Shown here: positions 16,901 to 24,481 of the stretch, piece after piece | How positions within the stretch are numbered: position 1 is the stretch's first letter | Layout of the letters: every line of letters begins with the position of its first letter | Source: Candidatus Aegiribacteria sp. | GTDB lineage: Bacteria > Fermentibacterota > Fermentibacteria > Fermentibacterales > JCC-6 | Direction: 5' to 3' | DNA: 25,027 nt | Assembly (NCBI GenBank): GCA_030640155.1 | Contig: DAOWJX010000154.1 | Coordinates: forward strand, 1 to 25,027 | Translations under genes and position numbers: made by a program | Notes under the pieces: generated by a model | Databases searched by the model: none | What the model saw: the letters and a program-made list of their open reading frames with translations, nothing else | Told to the model about the DNA's origin: nothing

Positions 16901-19015
16901 ATGGACTGGCTGATTCGCAAGCGTGATGGCAAAATAATCAATTTCAGCAAGCTGAAGATTGAAAAGGCAGTTGAACGCACATTGAAGGCATCGTCAATTG
17001 AATCTGATCCTTCCGAGATCACGGATCAGGTTGAGGCTGCGCTGTATATGAACTTCTTCAAAACAGGTTCAATTCCTACGGTTGAGCAGATACAGGATTT
17101 CATTGAAGAAACGTTTGTGCTTCGCAAACTGACTTCCGCTGCGCGCGCGTTCATTCTTTACAGAGAAAAGAAGAGTGAAGCCAGGGATGTTGATCATCTT
17201 CTGAGCGGAATGGCAGGAGCTGTTTCAGACTATATCGGCAGAGATGACTGGAGGGTTAAAGAGAATTCCAATATGAATTACTCCCTCCAGGGTTTGAATT
17301 TCTATCTTTCATCTTCAATCACAAGGAGATACTGGCTCAGCAGAATTTATACGCCCAGAATTCGCGAATTCCAGGAGAACGGTGATTTTCACATACATGA
17401 TCTGGGAATACTGGGACCGTATTGTGTCGGCTGGGACCTCATGACACTGCTTAAGGAAGGATTCAGGGGGGCAAGGGGAAAAACTGAATCAAAGCCGCCT
17501 GTTCATCTCAGAACAGCACTCGGACAGATTGTCAATTTTTTCTATACACTCCAGGGAGAAGCTGCCGGAGCACAGGCCTTCTCGAATTTCGATACGCTTC
17601 TTGCGCCGTTCATCAGGTACGACAAACTGGATTACACTCAGATCAAACAAGCTTTTCAGGAATTCCTTTTCAATATTAATATCCCGACCAGAGTAGGATT
17701 CCAGGCCCCATTCACGAACATCACTATGGATCTTAAACCCTCGAAGATTCTCTTTGATCAGAATGTAATAATTGGCGGTAAAGAGAAAGACGTGGTATAT
17801 GGTGATTTCCAGGTGGAAATGAACATGATAAACCACGCTTTCGCTGAACTCATGATGGAAGGTGACTCGAAGGGAAGAATCTTCACTTTCCCGATACCCA
17901 CTTACAATCTGACAAAGGATTTCGAGTGGGATGATGAAAACCTGAAACCTATGTGGGAAATGACCGGAAAATACGGTGTTCCGTACTTCAGCAATTTTGT
18001 TAATTCAGATATGGACCCGGATGATGCCAGAAGCATGTGCTGCAGGCTGCGCCTTGATAACAGAGAGCTTCGAAGCAGAGGGGGTGGGTTGTTCGGTTCA
18101 AATCCCCTGACAGGTTCGATTGGTGTTGTTACGATAAACCTTCCCAAGATCGGGTATACATCAGCAGATGAAGAAGAATTCTATGATCGACTTTCATCAG
18201 TTATGGAAACTGCCAGAGAATCACTCGAGCTCAAGCGTGATCTAATCGAAAAACTCACGAATAAAGGTCTTTACCCATATACAAGTCATTATCTGCGCAG
18301 CATCAAACATGAACAGGGGCAATACTGGAGCAATCATTTCTCGACCATCGGTCTTATCGGCATGAACGAAAGCTGCATGAATTTCCTCGGGAAGAGTATC
18401 GCTACCAAAGAGGGACGATTATGGGCTCTTTCGATTCTTGAATTCATGAGAAATAAACTATCTGAGTTTCAGGAGGATACAGGCAACCTGTACAATCTTG
18501 AGGCATCCCCTGCGGAAGGGGCTTCCTACAGCCTGGCCAGAAAGGACATGAAGGAATTCCCGGACGCGTATTTCATGGGCAGTTCAGACCCTTATTACAC
18601 TAACTCTGTTCACCTGCCCGTGACAGAACAGCTGGATGTCTACTCTCTACTCGAGCATCAGGATCCTCTACAGACAATGTTTACAGGGGGAACTGTTGTT
18701 CATATCTTTATAGGTGAAGCTATTACAGACTGGAAAATGGTCAGGAAGCTGGCAAAATCCATTGTAACGAAATTCCATCTGCCATATTTCAGCTTCACAC
18801 CTACGTTTTCCATCTGTCCGGTTCATGGCTATATTGCGGGAGAACATTTTTTGTGTCCGTATCCGCATACCAAGGAGGAACTTGCTGAATTCGGAGAAAT
18901 TGTAGACACGGATGAACAGTTGCCTGAAGGCAGCTACAATGAAGTTGATGAGAATACCTTTGAGGAACAGGGAAATCTGTTCCTCGACATCGGAAAGGTT
19001 CAAACAAATGCCTGA
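16901..19015 (+). CDS. nrdD: Anaerobic ribonucleoside-triphosphate reductase, catalytic part without glycyl radical motif
   Basis: A 704-residue class III reductase that converts NTPs to dNTPs without oxygen. An ATP-cone lies at about residues 3-95 (IRKRDGKIINFSKLKIEKAV). The 10-stranded barrel follows, with GDFHIHDLG, MCCRLRLDN (thiyl-radical cysteine region) and GSIGVVTINLPKIGY. The metal-site region reads C639PVH642 ... C652PYPH656, where many homologues have a second CxxC. An acidic tail follows and the frame stops at 19013-19015 without the obligatory RxxGYY glycyl radical motif. That motif occurs immediately downstream, in the +1 frame (19008-19178). So this is a split enzyme, a programmed frameshift, or a one-base indel. 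The GGGG ribosome site and the promoter at 16759 support expression. Downstream partner: nrdG. Confidence 0.93.
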   Translation: MDWLIRKRDGKIINFSKLKIEKAVERTLKASSIESDPSEITDQVEAALYMNFFKTGSIPTVEQIQDFIEETFVLRKLTSAARAFILYREKKSEARDVDHLLSGMAGAVSDYIGRDDWRVKENSNMNYSLQGLNFYLSSSITRRYWLSRIYTPRIREFQENGDFHIHDLGILGPYCVGWDLMTLLKEGFRGARGKTESKPPVHLRTALGQIVNFFYTLQGEAAGAQAFSNFDTLLAPFIRYDKLDYTQIKQAFQEFLFNINIPTRVGFQAPFTNITMDLKPSKILFDQNVIIGGKEKDVVYGDFQVEMNMINHAFAELMMEGDSKGRIFTFPIPTYNLTKDFEWDDENLKPMWEMTGKYGVPYFSNFVNSDMDPDDARSMCCRLRLDNRELRSRGGGLFGSNPLTGSIGVVTINLPKIGYTSADEEEFYDRLSSVMETARESLELKRDLIEKLTNKGLYPYTSHYLRSIKHEQGQYWSNHFSTIGLIGMNESCMNFLGKSIATKEGRLWALSILEFMRNKLSEFQEDTGNLYNLEASPAEGASYSLARKDMKEFPDAYFMGSSDPYYTNSVHLPVTEQLDVYSLLEHQDPLQTMFTGGTVVHIFIGEAITDWKMVRKLAKSIVTKFHLPYFSFTPTFSICPVHGYIAGEHFLCPYPHTKEELAEFGEIVDTDEQLPEGSYNEVDENTFEEQGNLFLDIGKVQTNA

Positions 19016-19178
19016 AGCCAATGGGAAAATCCGTATAAAGGCCATCAGAACAGAAGTATACTCAAGAATTGTGGGTTATTACAGACCTGTCCAGAACTGG
19101 AATCGCGGAAAAAGGGAGGAGTTTTCTCAGCGAGAGTACGTTACTCTTGAAAAATCGGAACAAAAGGTTACTAATTGA
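19008..19178 (+). CDS. Glycyl radical domain of class III reductase in a separate (+1) frame
   Basis: A 56-residue frame starting at ATG 19008, which overlaps the nrdD stop (ATGCCTGA). It contains TEVYSRIVGYYRPVQNWNRG, the family's glycyl radical segment, with the radical Gly at position 23, then the usual GKREEF tail. GGAAAGG lies about nine bases before the ATG, so independent initiation is possible. Its TGA overlaps the TTG start of nrdG as TTGA, and AAAAGG just upstream serves nrdG. Deleting one C in GCCTGAA would fuse it smoothly to nrdD, reading QTNAEANGKIRIKAIRTE. Hence it may be a real small subunit, the product of a +1 frameshift, or the 3' end of nrdD displaced by mutation or assembly error. 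The identity of the domain is secure; its mode of expression is not. Confidence 0.8.
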   Translation: MPEANGKIRIKAIRTEVYSRIVGYYRPVQNWNRGKREEFSQREYVTLEKSEQKVTN

Positions 19179-19870
19179 TTCGATCCCTCACAGGGACCAG
19201 CCTGATTGAGTACCCTGGAAAGATAGCATCCATTATTTTCATAGGTGGATGTAATCTTCATTGTCCATTCTGCCACAATCCCGAACTGGTCAGACCAGAC
19301 ATGCTCGAAAACGAATTCGGTCTTTCACATGAAACGGTATTGAAGGAACTGTCTGAGCGAGAAGGCTTCATCGAAGCTGTTTGCATAACAGGCGGTGAAC
19401 CGCTGATATACAGCCGTCTTTCCGAGTTGATCGAAAGTATCAGGAAACATACATCTCTTTCTGTAAAACTTGACACGAACGGAACCAGACCAAAAATACT
19501 TGAAAGCATTCTGGAGTATATCGATTACGTCGCCATGGACCTGAAAAGCTCTCCGGCTAAATATCTGAGAGCAACCGGTGAAAAAGCAGTTTTTGCCGAT
19601 GTAAGCGTGTCAATTGATATAATAAAAACTCTACCGGAATATGAGTTCAGGACAACTATGGTTCCAGGTATTGTCGATGAAGCTGATGTGATAGAACTAC
19701 TTAGAGAAATCGGTCCTGTAAAGAGATACGTACTCCAGGGTTTCCATTCATTTAAAACGCTATCTGCAGATTTCACAGGTATCCCCTCTTACCCGAAAGG
19801 TTATCTGGAGGATGTTGCGGAGAACATCAGGAATCTGGGATTCGCGCAGAGTGTCAGCATCAGGTTATAG
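19175..19870 (+). CDS. nrdG: Anaerobic ribonucleotide reductase activating protein (radical SAM)
   Basis: A 231-residue radical SAM enzyme. The 4Fe-4S/SAM motif CNLHCPFC (CxxxCxxC) begins near residue 26, preceded by SLIEYPGKIASIIFIGGC, typical of the NrdG/pyruvate-formate-lyase-activase branch. TGGEPL supplies the SAM-binding GGE motif. It generates the glycyl radical on NrdD, and its position directly after the glycyl radical segment supports that partner. The start is TTG at 19175, overlapping the preceding TGA by four bases, with AAAAGG about seven bases upstream. At 231 residues it is longer than E. coli NrdG and closer to the longer activases found with Thermotoga-like NrdD. The 3' end overlaps the convergent MobB-like gene by 11 bases. 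Confidence 0.93.
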   Translation: MIRSLTGTSLIEYPGKIASIIFIGGCNLHCPFCHNPELVRPDMLENEFGLSHETVLKELSEREGFIEAVCITGGEPLIYSRLSELIESIRKHTSLSVKLDTNGTRPKILESILEYIDYVAMDLKSSPAKYLRATGEKAVFADVSVSIDIIKTLPEYEFRTTMVPGIVDEADVIELLREIGPVKRYVLQGFHSFKTLSADFTGIPSYPKGYLEDVAENIRNLGFAQSVSIRL

Positions 19871-20462
19871 ACATAGGTCTAAGTTTAATCAGGATATCTG
19901 AATCTTCCCGATATCCCTTCATCGATGAAAGAAGTCCACGCAAAGATCCTTCAATCATTTCTGCAGGAAATTTCCCAACCTTCAAGGGTCTGCCATCAAC
20001 AGTAATTTCAATTCTCCCCGGAGCGTAAAAACAATCCTCTTCCCTCCTGTCACCTCTCAGAATCGCTTCCGCCATGCGCCGGCAGTCCATTCCGCATCTG
20101 CCGCATTCCTTTTCAGTTTTCTGTGGCAGAAGATGAAAGGTGTTTCTGTATATAGCAGCATAATCCGTATCTGCGCTTTCAACGTGAAATGCTGCCAGCA
20201 CAAGTGGATTCATGGAAGTTACTTCGCAGCCGCAATCTACAATCGGTACGATCAGCTCACTGTCAGCTGGAATGATAGCAAGATCGGGGGGCAATGATTC
20301 AAGCAAACCTTCAATGGATGACTCACCCGGGAATGTCGCTTCACTTTCACCGGACAGATTCGTGGATATCACACAGATTACTCTGTCAGATAAAGCTGCG
20401 CAGAATCTGGAGATGAATTCTCCCCTCACTGCAGGCTCTCCTTTTACTTTCAGACACTTCAT
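19860..20462 (-). CDS. MobB-like protein with cysteine-rich Fe-S-type motif, P-loop degenerate
   Basis: A 200-residue soluble protein, last gene after the tungstate-type ABC genes. A motif CGRCGMDC at about residues 120-127, followed by RRMAEAILRG and a further Cys, matches the CGxCGxxxC pattern of small 4Fe-4S domains. That domain is known attached to MobB-type proteins of molybdopterin cofactor metabolism. The N-terminus (VKGEPAVRGEFISRFCAAL) sits where MobB has its P-loop but lacks GKT/S. PPDLAIIPADSEL recalls the MobB strand that precedes VEG. The MobB assignment therefore rests on pattern and context, and nucleotide binding is doubtful. The ATG follows the upstream ATPase gene by 12 bases, with AGGGAG six bases before it. 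A role in tungsten/molybdenum cofactor handling is inferred. Confidence 0.55.
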   Translation of the reverse strand: MKCLKVKGEPAVRGEFISRFCAALSDRVICVISTNLSGESEATFPGESSIEGLLESLPPDLAIIPADSELIVPIVDCGCEVTSMNPLVLAAFHVESADTDYAAIYRNTFHLLPQKTEKECGRCGMDCRRMAEAILRGDRREEDCFYAPGRIEITVDGRPLKVGKFPAEMIEGSLRGLLSSMKGYREDSDILIKLRPMSIT

Positions 20463-20474
20463 GGAATCTCCCTC

Positions 20475-21524
20475 TCAGAAAACATGAACGGCACTTGCCT
20501 TGAAGGATATATACACATCCTGACCTTTTGTCAGATTCAGTTCCGATAAAGCGCTTCTGGTAACGGATGAGATCATTAACAGATTACCGCAATCCACAGA
20601 GATACTGAAAACCGAGCCTGTGCGTTCAACAGATGAGATTTTTCCTGCGAAATGATTCCGCTGACTTGTAACCGTAGTTTTCCTGGAAACAACTATTGCC
20701 TCCGGGGATACTGCCAGAAAGCCATGTCCACTCTTATTCGATGTATGCCTGACAAGATGTCCTTCAACGATGGCTCCATCTTCGCTGAATTCTGCCGGGA
20801 AAACATTCTTCATTCCAACAAATGATGCCATGAACGGAGTTTTCGGACTGTAAAAGATTTCATCTATCGTTCCTGTCTGTTCTATCCTGCCATCCCTCAT
20901 GACAGCGCCATTTGTACCGAGAGACAGGGCGTCGGTGAAATCGTGGGTAGCCATGATGAACGTGATTCCGGTCCTTGAATGAAGATCTCTCAACCTGCGG
21001 AGCAGGTTTAATCTCAGACTCGGATCGAGTGAAGTAGTCGGTTCATCCAGTATCAGAACGGATGGTTCAATCACAAGGGCACGCGCAAGCGCGATGCGCT
21101 GCAGCTCACCACCGGAAAGAGTACCGGAATCTCGATCCCCGTACCCTTCCAGATCCACCATTTCAAGTGTCCTGAAAACCCTCCTGTTAATCTCATCCTT
21201 TGCGATTCCTCGTATTCGCAATCCCCATTCAACATTTGAAAATACACTCCCTCGAAACAGAACCGGTCTCTGGAAGACTGTGACCATTCTCCTGCGTGCC
21301 TGCAACCTCCCTTTGCCGTGGTGCGGGATAAATTTGTCAATGTACATTACGCTTCCGGACGAGGGGTTATCCAGAAGACCAGCTATTCTTAAGAGAGTAG
21401 TTTTCCCACAGCCTGTTGGGCCCATAAGAACAAAGAAGGCACCCCTGGAAACAGATAGATTCACATCACTGAGGATTTGCTGTCCGCTCTTCCTCTGAGA
21501 GATGTTTTCAAGTTCAAGTATCAT
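20475..21524 (-). CDS. tupC: Tungstate/molybdate-type ABC transporter ATP-binding protein
   Basis: A 349-residue ATPase. Walker A GPTGCGKTT lies at about 35-43, the signature LSGGELQRIALARAL at about 137-151, Walker B VLILDEP, and the switch His in MATHDF. After about residue 230 a TOBE/Mop-like domain follows (GKISSVERTGSVFSISVDC), which in ModC and related proteins senses oxyanion. It energises the permease encoded just upstream; the start ATG overlaps the permease stop as ATGA. The oxyanion is inferred to be tungstate because the adjacent binding protein is TupA-like; molybdate cannot be excluded. Confidence 0.85.
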   Translation of the reverse strand: MILELENISQRKSGQQILSDVNLSVSRGAFFVLMGPTGCGKTTLLRIAGLLDNPSSGSVMYIDKFIPHHGKGRLQARRRMVTVFQRPVLFRGSVFSNVEWGLRIRGIAKDEINRRVFRTLEMVDLEGYGDRDSGTLSGGELQRIALARALVIEPSVLILDEPTTSLDPSLRLNLLRRLRDLHSRTGITFIMATHDFTDALSLGTNGAVMRDGRIEQTGTIDEIFYSPKTPFMASFVGMKNVFPAEFSEDGAIVEGHLVRHTSNKSGHGFLAVSPEAIVVSRKTTVTSQRNHFAGKISSVERTGSVFSISVDCGNLLMISSVTRSALSELNLTKGQDVYISFKASAVHVF

Positions 21525-22216
21525 CGCTTCCCGCTATGCTGAAGAGTGTTAACGGTAATGCTCACAATCATGGCAAGAGCCAGAAGGATGATACCCAGGG
21601 CGATAGAAGCGGCAATCTCTCCCTTTCCTACGCCAAGCGCAATTGCCGTTGTGAGAGTACGCGTATGGCCGGTGATATTACCACCGACTATGATTGCCAC
21701 GCCTATCTCAGATACTGCCCTGCTGAATCCCATGAGAACCGCTGTTAATACCATATATCTGGACTCGGATAGAACCTTGAGGACCATCTGCAATTGTCCT
21801 GCTCCCAGAGATAATGCAGTATCAGAGATTTCTCTTCCCATACCGGAGAGAGCGGATAATGTCAGCCCGGTAATAATGGGAGCTATCAGGATAATCTCAC
21901 CAAGTACGATTGCACCGGGAGTGAACAGCATTCCAAGGGTTCCAAGAGGACCAGCTCTGGAGATGAGCAGAAAAACCAGCATGCCCACTAATACAGTGGG
22001 CACGCTGAAAAGTGTCTGAATAATACTGACAAGAAATCTTTTCCCTCTGAATCGATTGAAATGTATCAGACAACCGACAGGAATAAAGACTATTGCTGCA
22101 AACACCGTGGCAGTAACTGATATCATCAGGGTCCGAAATGCGATTGAGAACACCACGGGATCTCCGGAGATAATCATATCAAGGGCGATACGGAAGGCTT
22201 CGAGCAACTGAGGCAA
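21521..22216 (-). CDS. tupB: Tungstate-type ABC transporter permease
   Basis: A 231-residue inner-membrane protein with five or six hydrophobic segments. The coupling-helix (EAA) region reads SALSGMGREISDTALSLGAGQLQMVLKVL, with the conserved G beside it, and FSRAVSEIGVAIIVGGNI follows, a segment typical of TupB/WtpB-type permeases. The start is TTG at 22216, directly abutting the tupA stop TAA, with AGGG seven bases upstream. The 3' end overlaps tupC by four bases. The three genes form one transport operon. Confidence 0.88.
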   Translation of the reverse strand: MPQLLEAFRIALDMIISGDPVVFSIAFRTLMISVTATVFAAIVFIPVGCLIHFNRFRGKRFLVSIIQTLFSVPTVLVGMLVFLLISRAGPLGTLGMLFTPGAIVLGEIILIAPIITGLTLSALSGMGREISDTALSLGAGQLQMVLKVLSESRYMVLTAVLMGFSRAVSEIGVAIIVGGNITGHTRTLTTAIALGVGKGEIAASIALGIILLALAMIVSITVNTLQHSGKR

Positions 22217-23143
22217 TTAAATACCCTGCATATCTTTTCCGGCGCATGGAGTGAACAACTGTATGCCGTACTCATCAACACCGTAGTTTCCGATAAGCTC
22301 CTGCACGGTTTCCGAAGTAAGGAATTCCCTGAGATTTGCTGCCATCTCGGGATTCCTGGATGATGTGACTTCGAGTACTGAATAAACATTCAGAAGCATA
22401 TCGCCCTGATTGACCACCGGTTCCAGGTCCAGGTCACTCTTGTAAGCGATGAAGGTTCCGATATCCGACAGCGTATATGCATCCATTTCGTTCGCCATTA
22501 CCAGTGTAGGCCCCATTCCACTTCCACCCTCTACATACCAGTCACCCGATGCTCGCACATCATCGTAATCAAACCCTGCGGCGATCCAGATGGCTTTTTC
22601 TTTACCGTGCGTGCCGGAATCGTCACCCCTGGAAACGAAAACGGCCTCACCGCTACGCATTAATTTTGTGAAAGCATCTTCCGGTAACATTCCATACAGG
22701 TCTGCAGGGTCATCAGGTGGTCCCACAATAAGGAAATAGTTGTAAGCGAAAGGGACTCGCTCCAGACCGTATCCTTCCTCCACAAACTGTTCTTCCCTGG
22801 ATCTGGAATGGACAGTTATAACATCAACATCCCCTCGGAGACCCCATTCAAGAGCTTTACCAGTTCCTGCGTAGAGCACATCGAGTTCTACGCCATATTC
22901 TTCCTCAAACATCGGCTCAAGGTAGCCCCACAGACCGGTATCGTACAGGCTGGTGGTTGTAGCTACTCTCAACCTGCCAGCTCGGGCGAGAGGAGGAACT
23001 GTATCATCCAGGGTATCCTCAACTATTTCTATTGCGTCATGCTCCTCAATACGTCCTTCTGATTGCTCGGATTGTCCACCACAAGCAACAGAAAGAACCG
23101 AGGCAATCAGTACTCCGCTGAAGATGTATCTTTTCATTATCAT
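22217..23143 (-). CDS. tupA: Tungstate-binding periplasmic lipoprotein
   Basis: A 308-residue substrate-binding protein. It starts MIMKRYIFSGVLIAS and reaches a lipobox-like LSVAC, so it is probably a lipoprotein. The mature domain opens with LRVATTTSLYDTGLWGYLEP and continues with AGTGKALEWGLRGDVDVITVHSRSREEQFV, the TTTS and GTG segments of the TupA family that coordinate the oxyanion. RGDDSGTHGKE is also typical. TupA prefers tungstate over molybdate, but the choice of anion here is inferred from family resemblance. Both ATG 23143 and ATG 23137 are possible; GAGG spacing favours 23137. A Ser/Glu-rich acidic linker follows the lipidated Cys. Confidence 0.9.
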   Translation of the reverse strand: MIMKRYIFSGVLIASVLSVACGGQSEQSEGRIEEHDAIEIVEDTLDDTVPPLARAGRLRVATTTSLYDTGLWGYLEPMFEEEYGVELDVLYAGTGKALEWGLRGDVDVITVHSRSREEQFVEEGYGLERVPFAYNYFLIVGPPDDPADLYGMLPEDAFTKLMRSGEAVFVSRGDDSGTHGKEKAIWIAAGFDYDDVRASGDWYVEGGSGMGPTLVMANEMDAYTLSDIGTFIAYKSDLDLEPVVNQGDMLLNVYSVLEVTSSRNPEMAANLREFLTSETVQELIGNYGVDEYGIQLFTPCAGKDMQGI

Positions 23144-23262
23144 TCCTCTCCATTTAGTAAGACGTGGATTTGAAGTATTGAAAATATTTAAAGTCTTGAA
23201 AATTAATTTGAGCTTCTATAACTGTGAAATTGTAATATATCCGTTATGTCCATCCGACACAA
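23144..23262. other. tupA upstream region, cut off by the transposase element
   Basis: About 120 AT-rich bases between the tupA start and the left end of the transposase element. GGAGAGGA serves tupA. Read toward tupA, weak promoter-like pairs such as TTCACA, 17 bases, TAATTT are present, but none is convincing. Before insertion this region would have lain directly after the E1-like gene now at 24392. Confidence 0.4.
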
Positions 23263-23272
23263 TGGGGTCGGA
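23253..23272. repeat. Hairpin at the left end of the transposase element
   Basis: TCCGAC (23253-23258) pairs with GTCGGA (23267-23272), the latter lying inside the 28-bp inverted end. The stem therefore straddles the element boundary. The right end has no matching outer arm. REP-associated transposases recognise hairpins of this size, so this may be the recognised left structure. Confidence 0.45.
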
Positions 23273-23290
23273 CGTCACTTGCGGCACTTA
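23263..23290 (+). repeat. Left terminal inverted repeat, 28 bp
   Basis: Begins TGGGGTCGGACGTCAC and ends GCGGCACTTA. It is a perfect reverse complement of 24393-24420. The trinucleotide CAA lies immediately outside both ends (23260-23262 and 24421-24423), which could be a short target duplication or chance. Confidence 0.9.
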
Positions 23291-23383
23291 CCCGATTATT
23301 ATCTCAAAAAAAACCATCAATTCTGTTCTCCGTGCTGTTTGCCCCTTGAAATCCTCTGCGAAAGTGCGTACACTAATAGTACT

Positions 23384-24481
23384 ATGGGAAGACTTATACG
23401 ACCTGATTGGGAAGGCGCCCTTCAGCATGTGATGGCTCGCGGGATTGATGGCAGAGCTGTATTTCATTCCACGAGGGATCGCTCAGACTTGCACCGGAGG
23501 CTGTCTCAACTCGTTACTGATACTGAAATTCGCATCTATGCATGGGTGATTATGCCAAATCATTTACATCTTCTTGTCCGCACAGGAAGTAAACCTATCA
23601 GTACATTCATGCACAGGTTACTTACCGGATATGCCATTTGTTACAATCGGAGAGAAGACAGAAAGGGTCATGTCTTCCAGGGAAGATTCAAGTCTATACT
23701 GGTACAGGAAGAGGAATATTTCCTGCAACTGGTCAAGTATATCCATCTCAACCCGCTAAAAGCCGGGATAGTAAATGATTACGAATCACTACTGTATTAC
23801 GATTGGTCAGGTCATGCAAGTCTCTTGGGAGTGAAAAATACATCCTGGCAGGATGTGGATTTCGTACTTTCTAAATTCACTAATTCAAACAGCAAACCCA
23901 AACAGGAATACTTGAAATTCATTAAAGAAAAAATCAGTGATAAAGAGACCTTAAAGCTGATTTGGGGAAATTATTCACTCGGTAGAGCGGGGATCACCAA
24001 TGTTTCATATGATGCTGCCGCTGACAAATGGAACAGATGCTGTAAAATCCTGGGATCAAGAGAATTTGCACTGGACGTCATGAAAAGGCTCAAAGGCTCC
24101 GGTTCGCGGCCTTGTCGGGAACGCCAGAATATACATGATGCAATTGAGATAGTTCTGGATTGGGCAACTGAGAAATGGGGTGTAACACTGGATTCTATCA
24201 GAGGAAATCAAAGAAATCCTGAACTCGCAAACGCTCGCGCTGTGATAACATGGATATTTTGGAAACAATTAGGGTTAAGTAAAACTGAATGTGCAAAACT
24301 CCTTCATACAAGCAGATCAGGAGCATCAAAAGCAATTGCCCGGGGTGCTCTACTCGCAAAGGATAGTACTTTTTCTAATGAATTGAATTTGCTAAGTGCC
24401 GCAAGTGACGTCCGACCCCACAAGGTATTCGATGACTTCGTTGGCCATCATGTTTGCAACGATACCTACCCTGGCGGATAG
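23384..24481 (+). CDS. REP-associated tyrosine (Y1, HUH) transposase with DnaA-C-like domain
   Basis: A 365-residue protein counted from ATG 23384 (MGRLIRPDWEGALQHVMARG, the usual RAYT start). The frame is open upstream into the left repeat, but that part is not conserved-looking. The HUH motif is NHLHLL (His60, His62). FQGRFKSILVQ follows, then the likely nucleophile Tyr119 in KYIHLNPLKAGIV. The family cuts and joins single-stranded DNA at REP hairpins. The C-terminal part (about 260-340: NIHDAIEIVLDW, SIRGNQRNPELANARAV, LSKTECAKLL) resembles the DnaA C-terminal DNA-binding domain and likely reads the ends. The frame runs through the right repeat and ends 61 bases inside the antisense of the E1-like gene, so its last 20 residues come from flanking DNA. 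Confidence 0.88.
   Translation: MGRLIRPDWEGALQHVMARGIDGRAVFHSTRDRSDLHRRLSQLVTDTEIRIYAWVIMPNHLHLLVRTGSKPISTFMHRLLTGYAICYNRREDRKGHVFQGRFKSILVQEEEYFLQLVKYIHLNPLKAGIVNDYESLLYYDWSGHASLLGVKNTSWQDVDFVLSKFTNSNSKPKQEYLKFIKEKISDKETLKLIWGNYSLGRAGITNVSYDAAADKWNRCCKILGSREFALDVMKRLKGSGSRPCRERQNIHDAIEIVLDWATEKWGVTLDSIRGNQRNPELANARAVITWIFWKQLGLSKTECAKLLHTSRSGASKAIARGALLAKDSTFSNELNLLSAASDVRPHKVFDDFVGHHVCNDTYPGG

Larger units (their letters stand above)
23263..24420 (+). mobile_element. REP-associated tyrosine transposase element with perfect inverted ends
   Basis: A 1158-base unit made of two 28-bp perfect inverted repeats around one transposase gene. An HUH/Y1 transposase inside inverted repeats is the arrangement known for REP-associated tyrosine transposases (RAYTs). 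It lies between an E1-like gene and tupA, both on the minus strand, and its right end forms the 3' end of the E1-like gene. No other copy of the repeats is visible in the window. Confidence 0.82.

Noticed and set aside
18912..19007. Upstream part of the +1 frame before the glycyl radical segment
   Set aside because: It overlaps well-supported nrdD coding sequence and shows no family resemblance. The ATG at 19008 has a better ribosome site.
23246..23383. Upstream start of the transposase at ATG 23246
   Set aside because: It lies outside the element and translates the left repeat. The recognisable RAYT N-terminus begins at ATG 23384.
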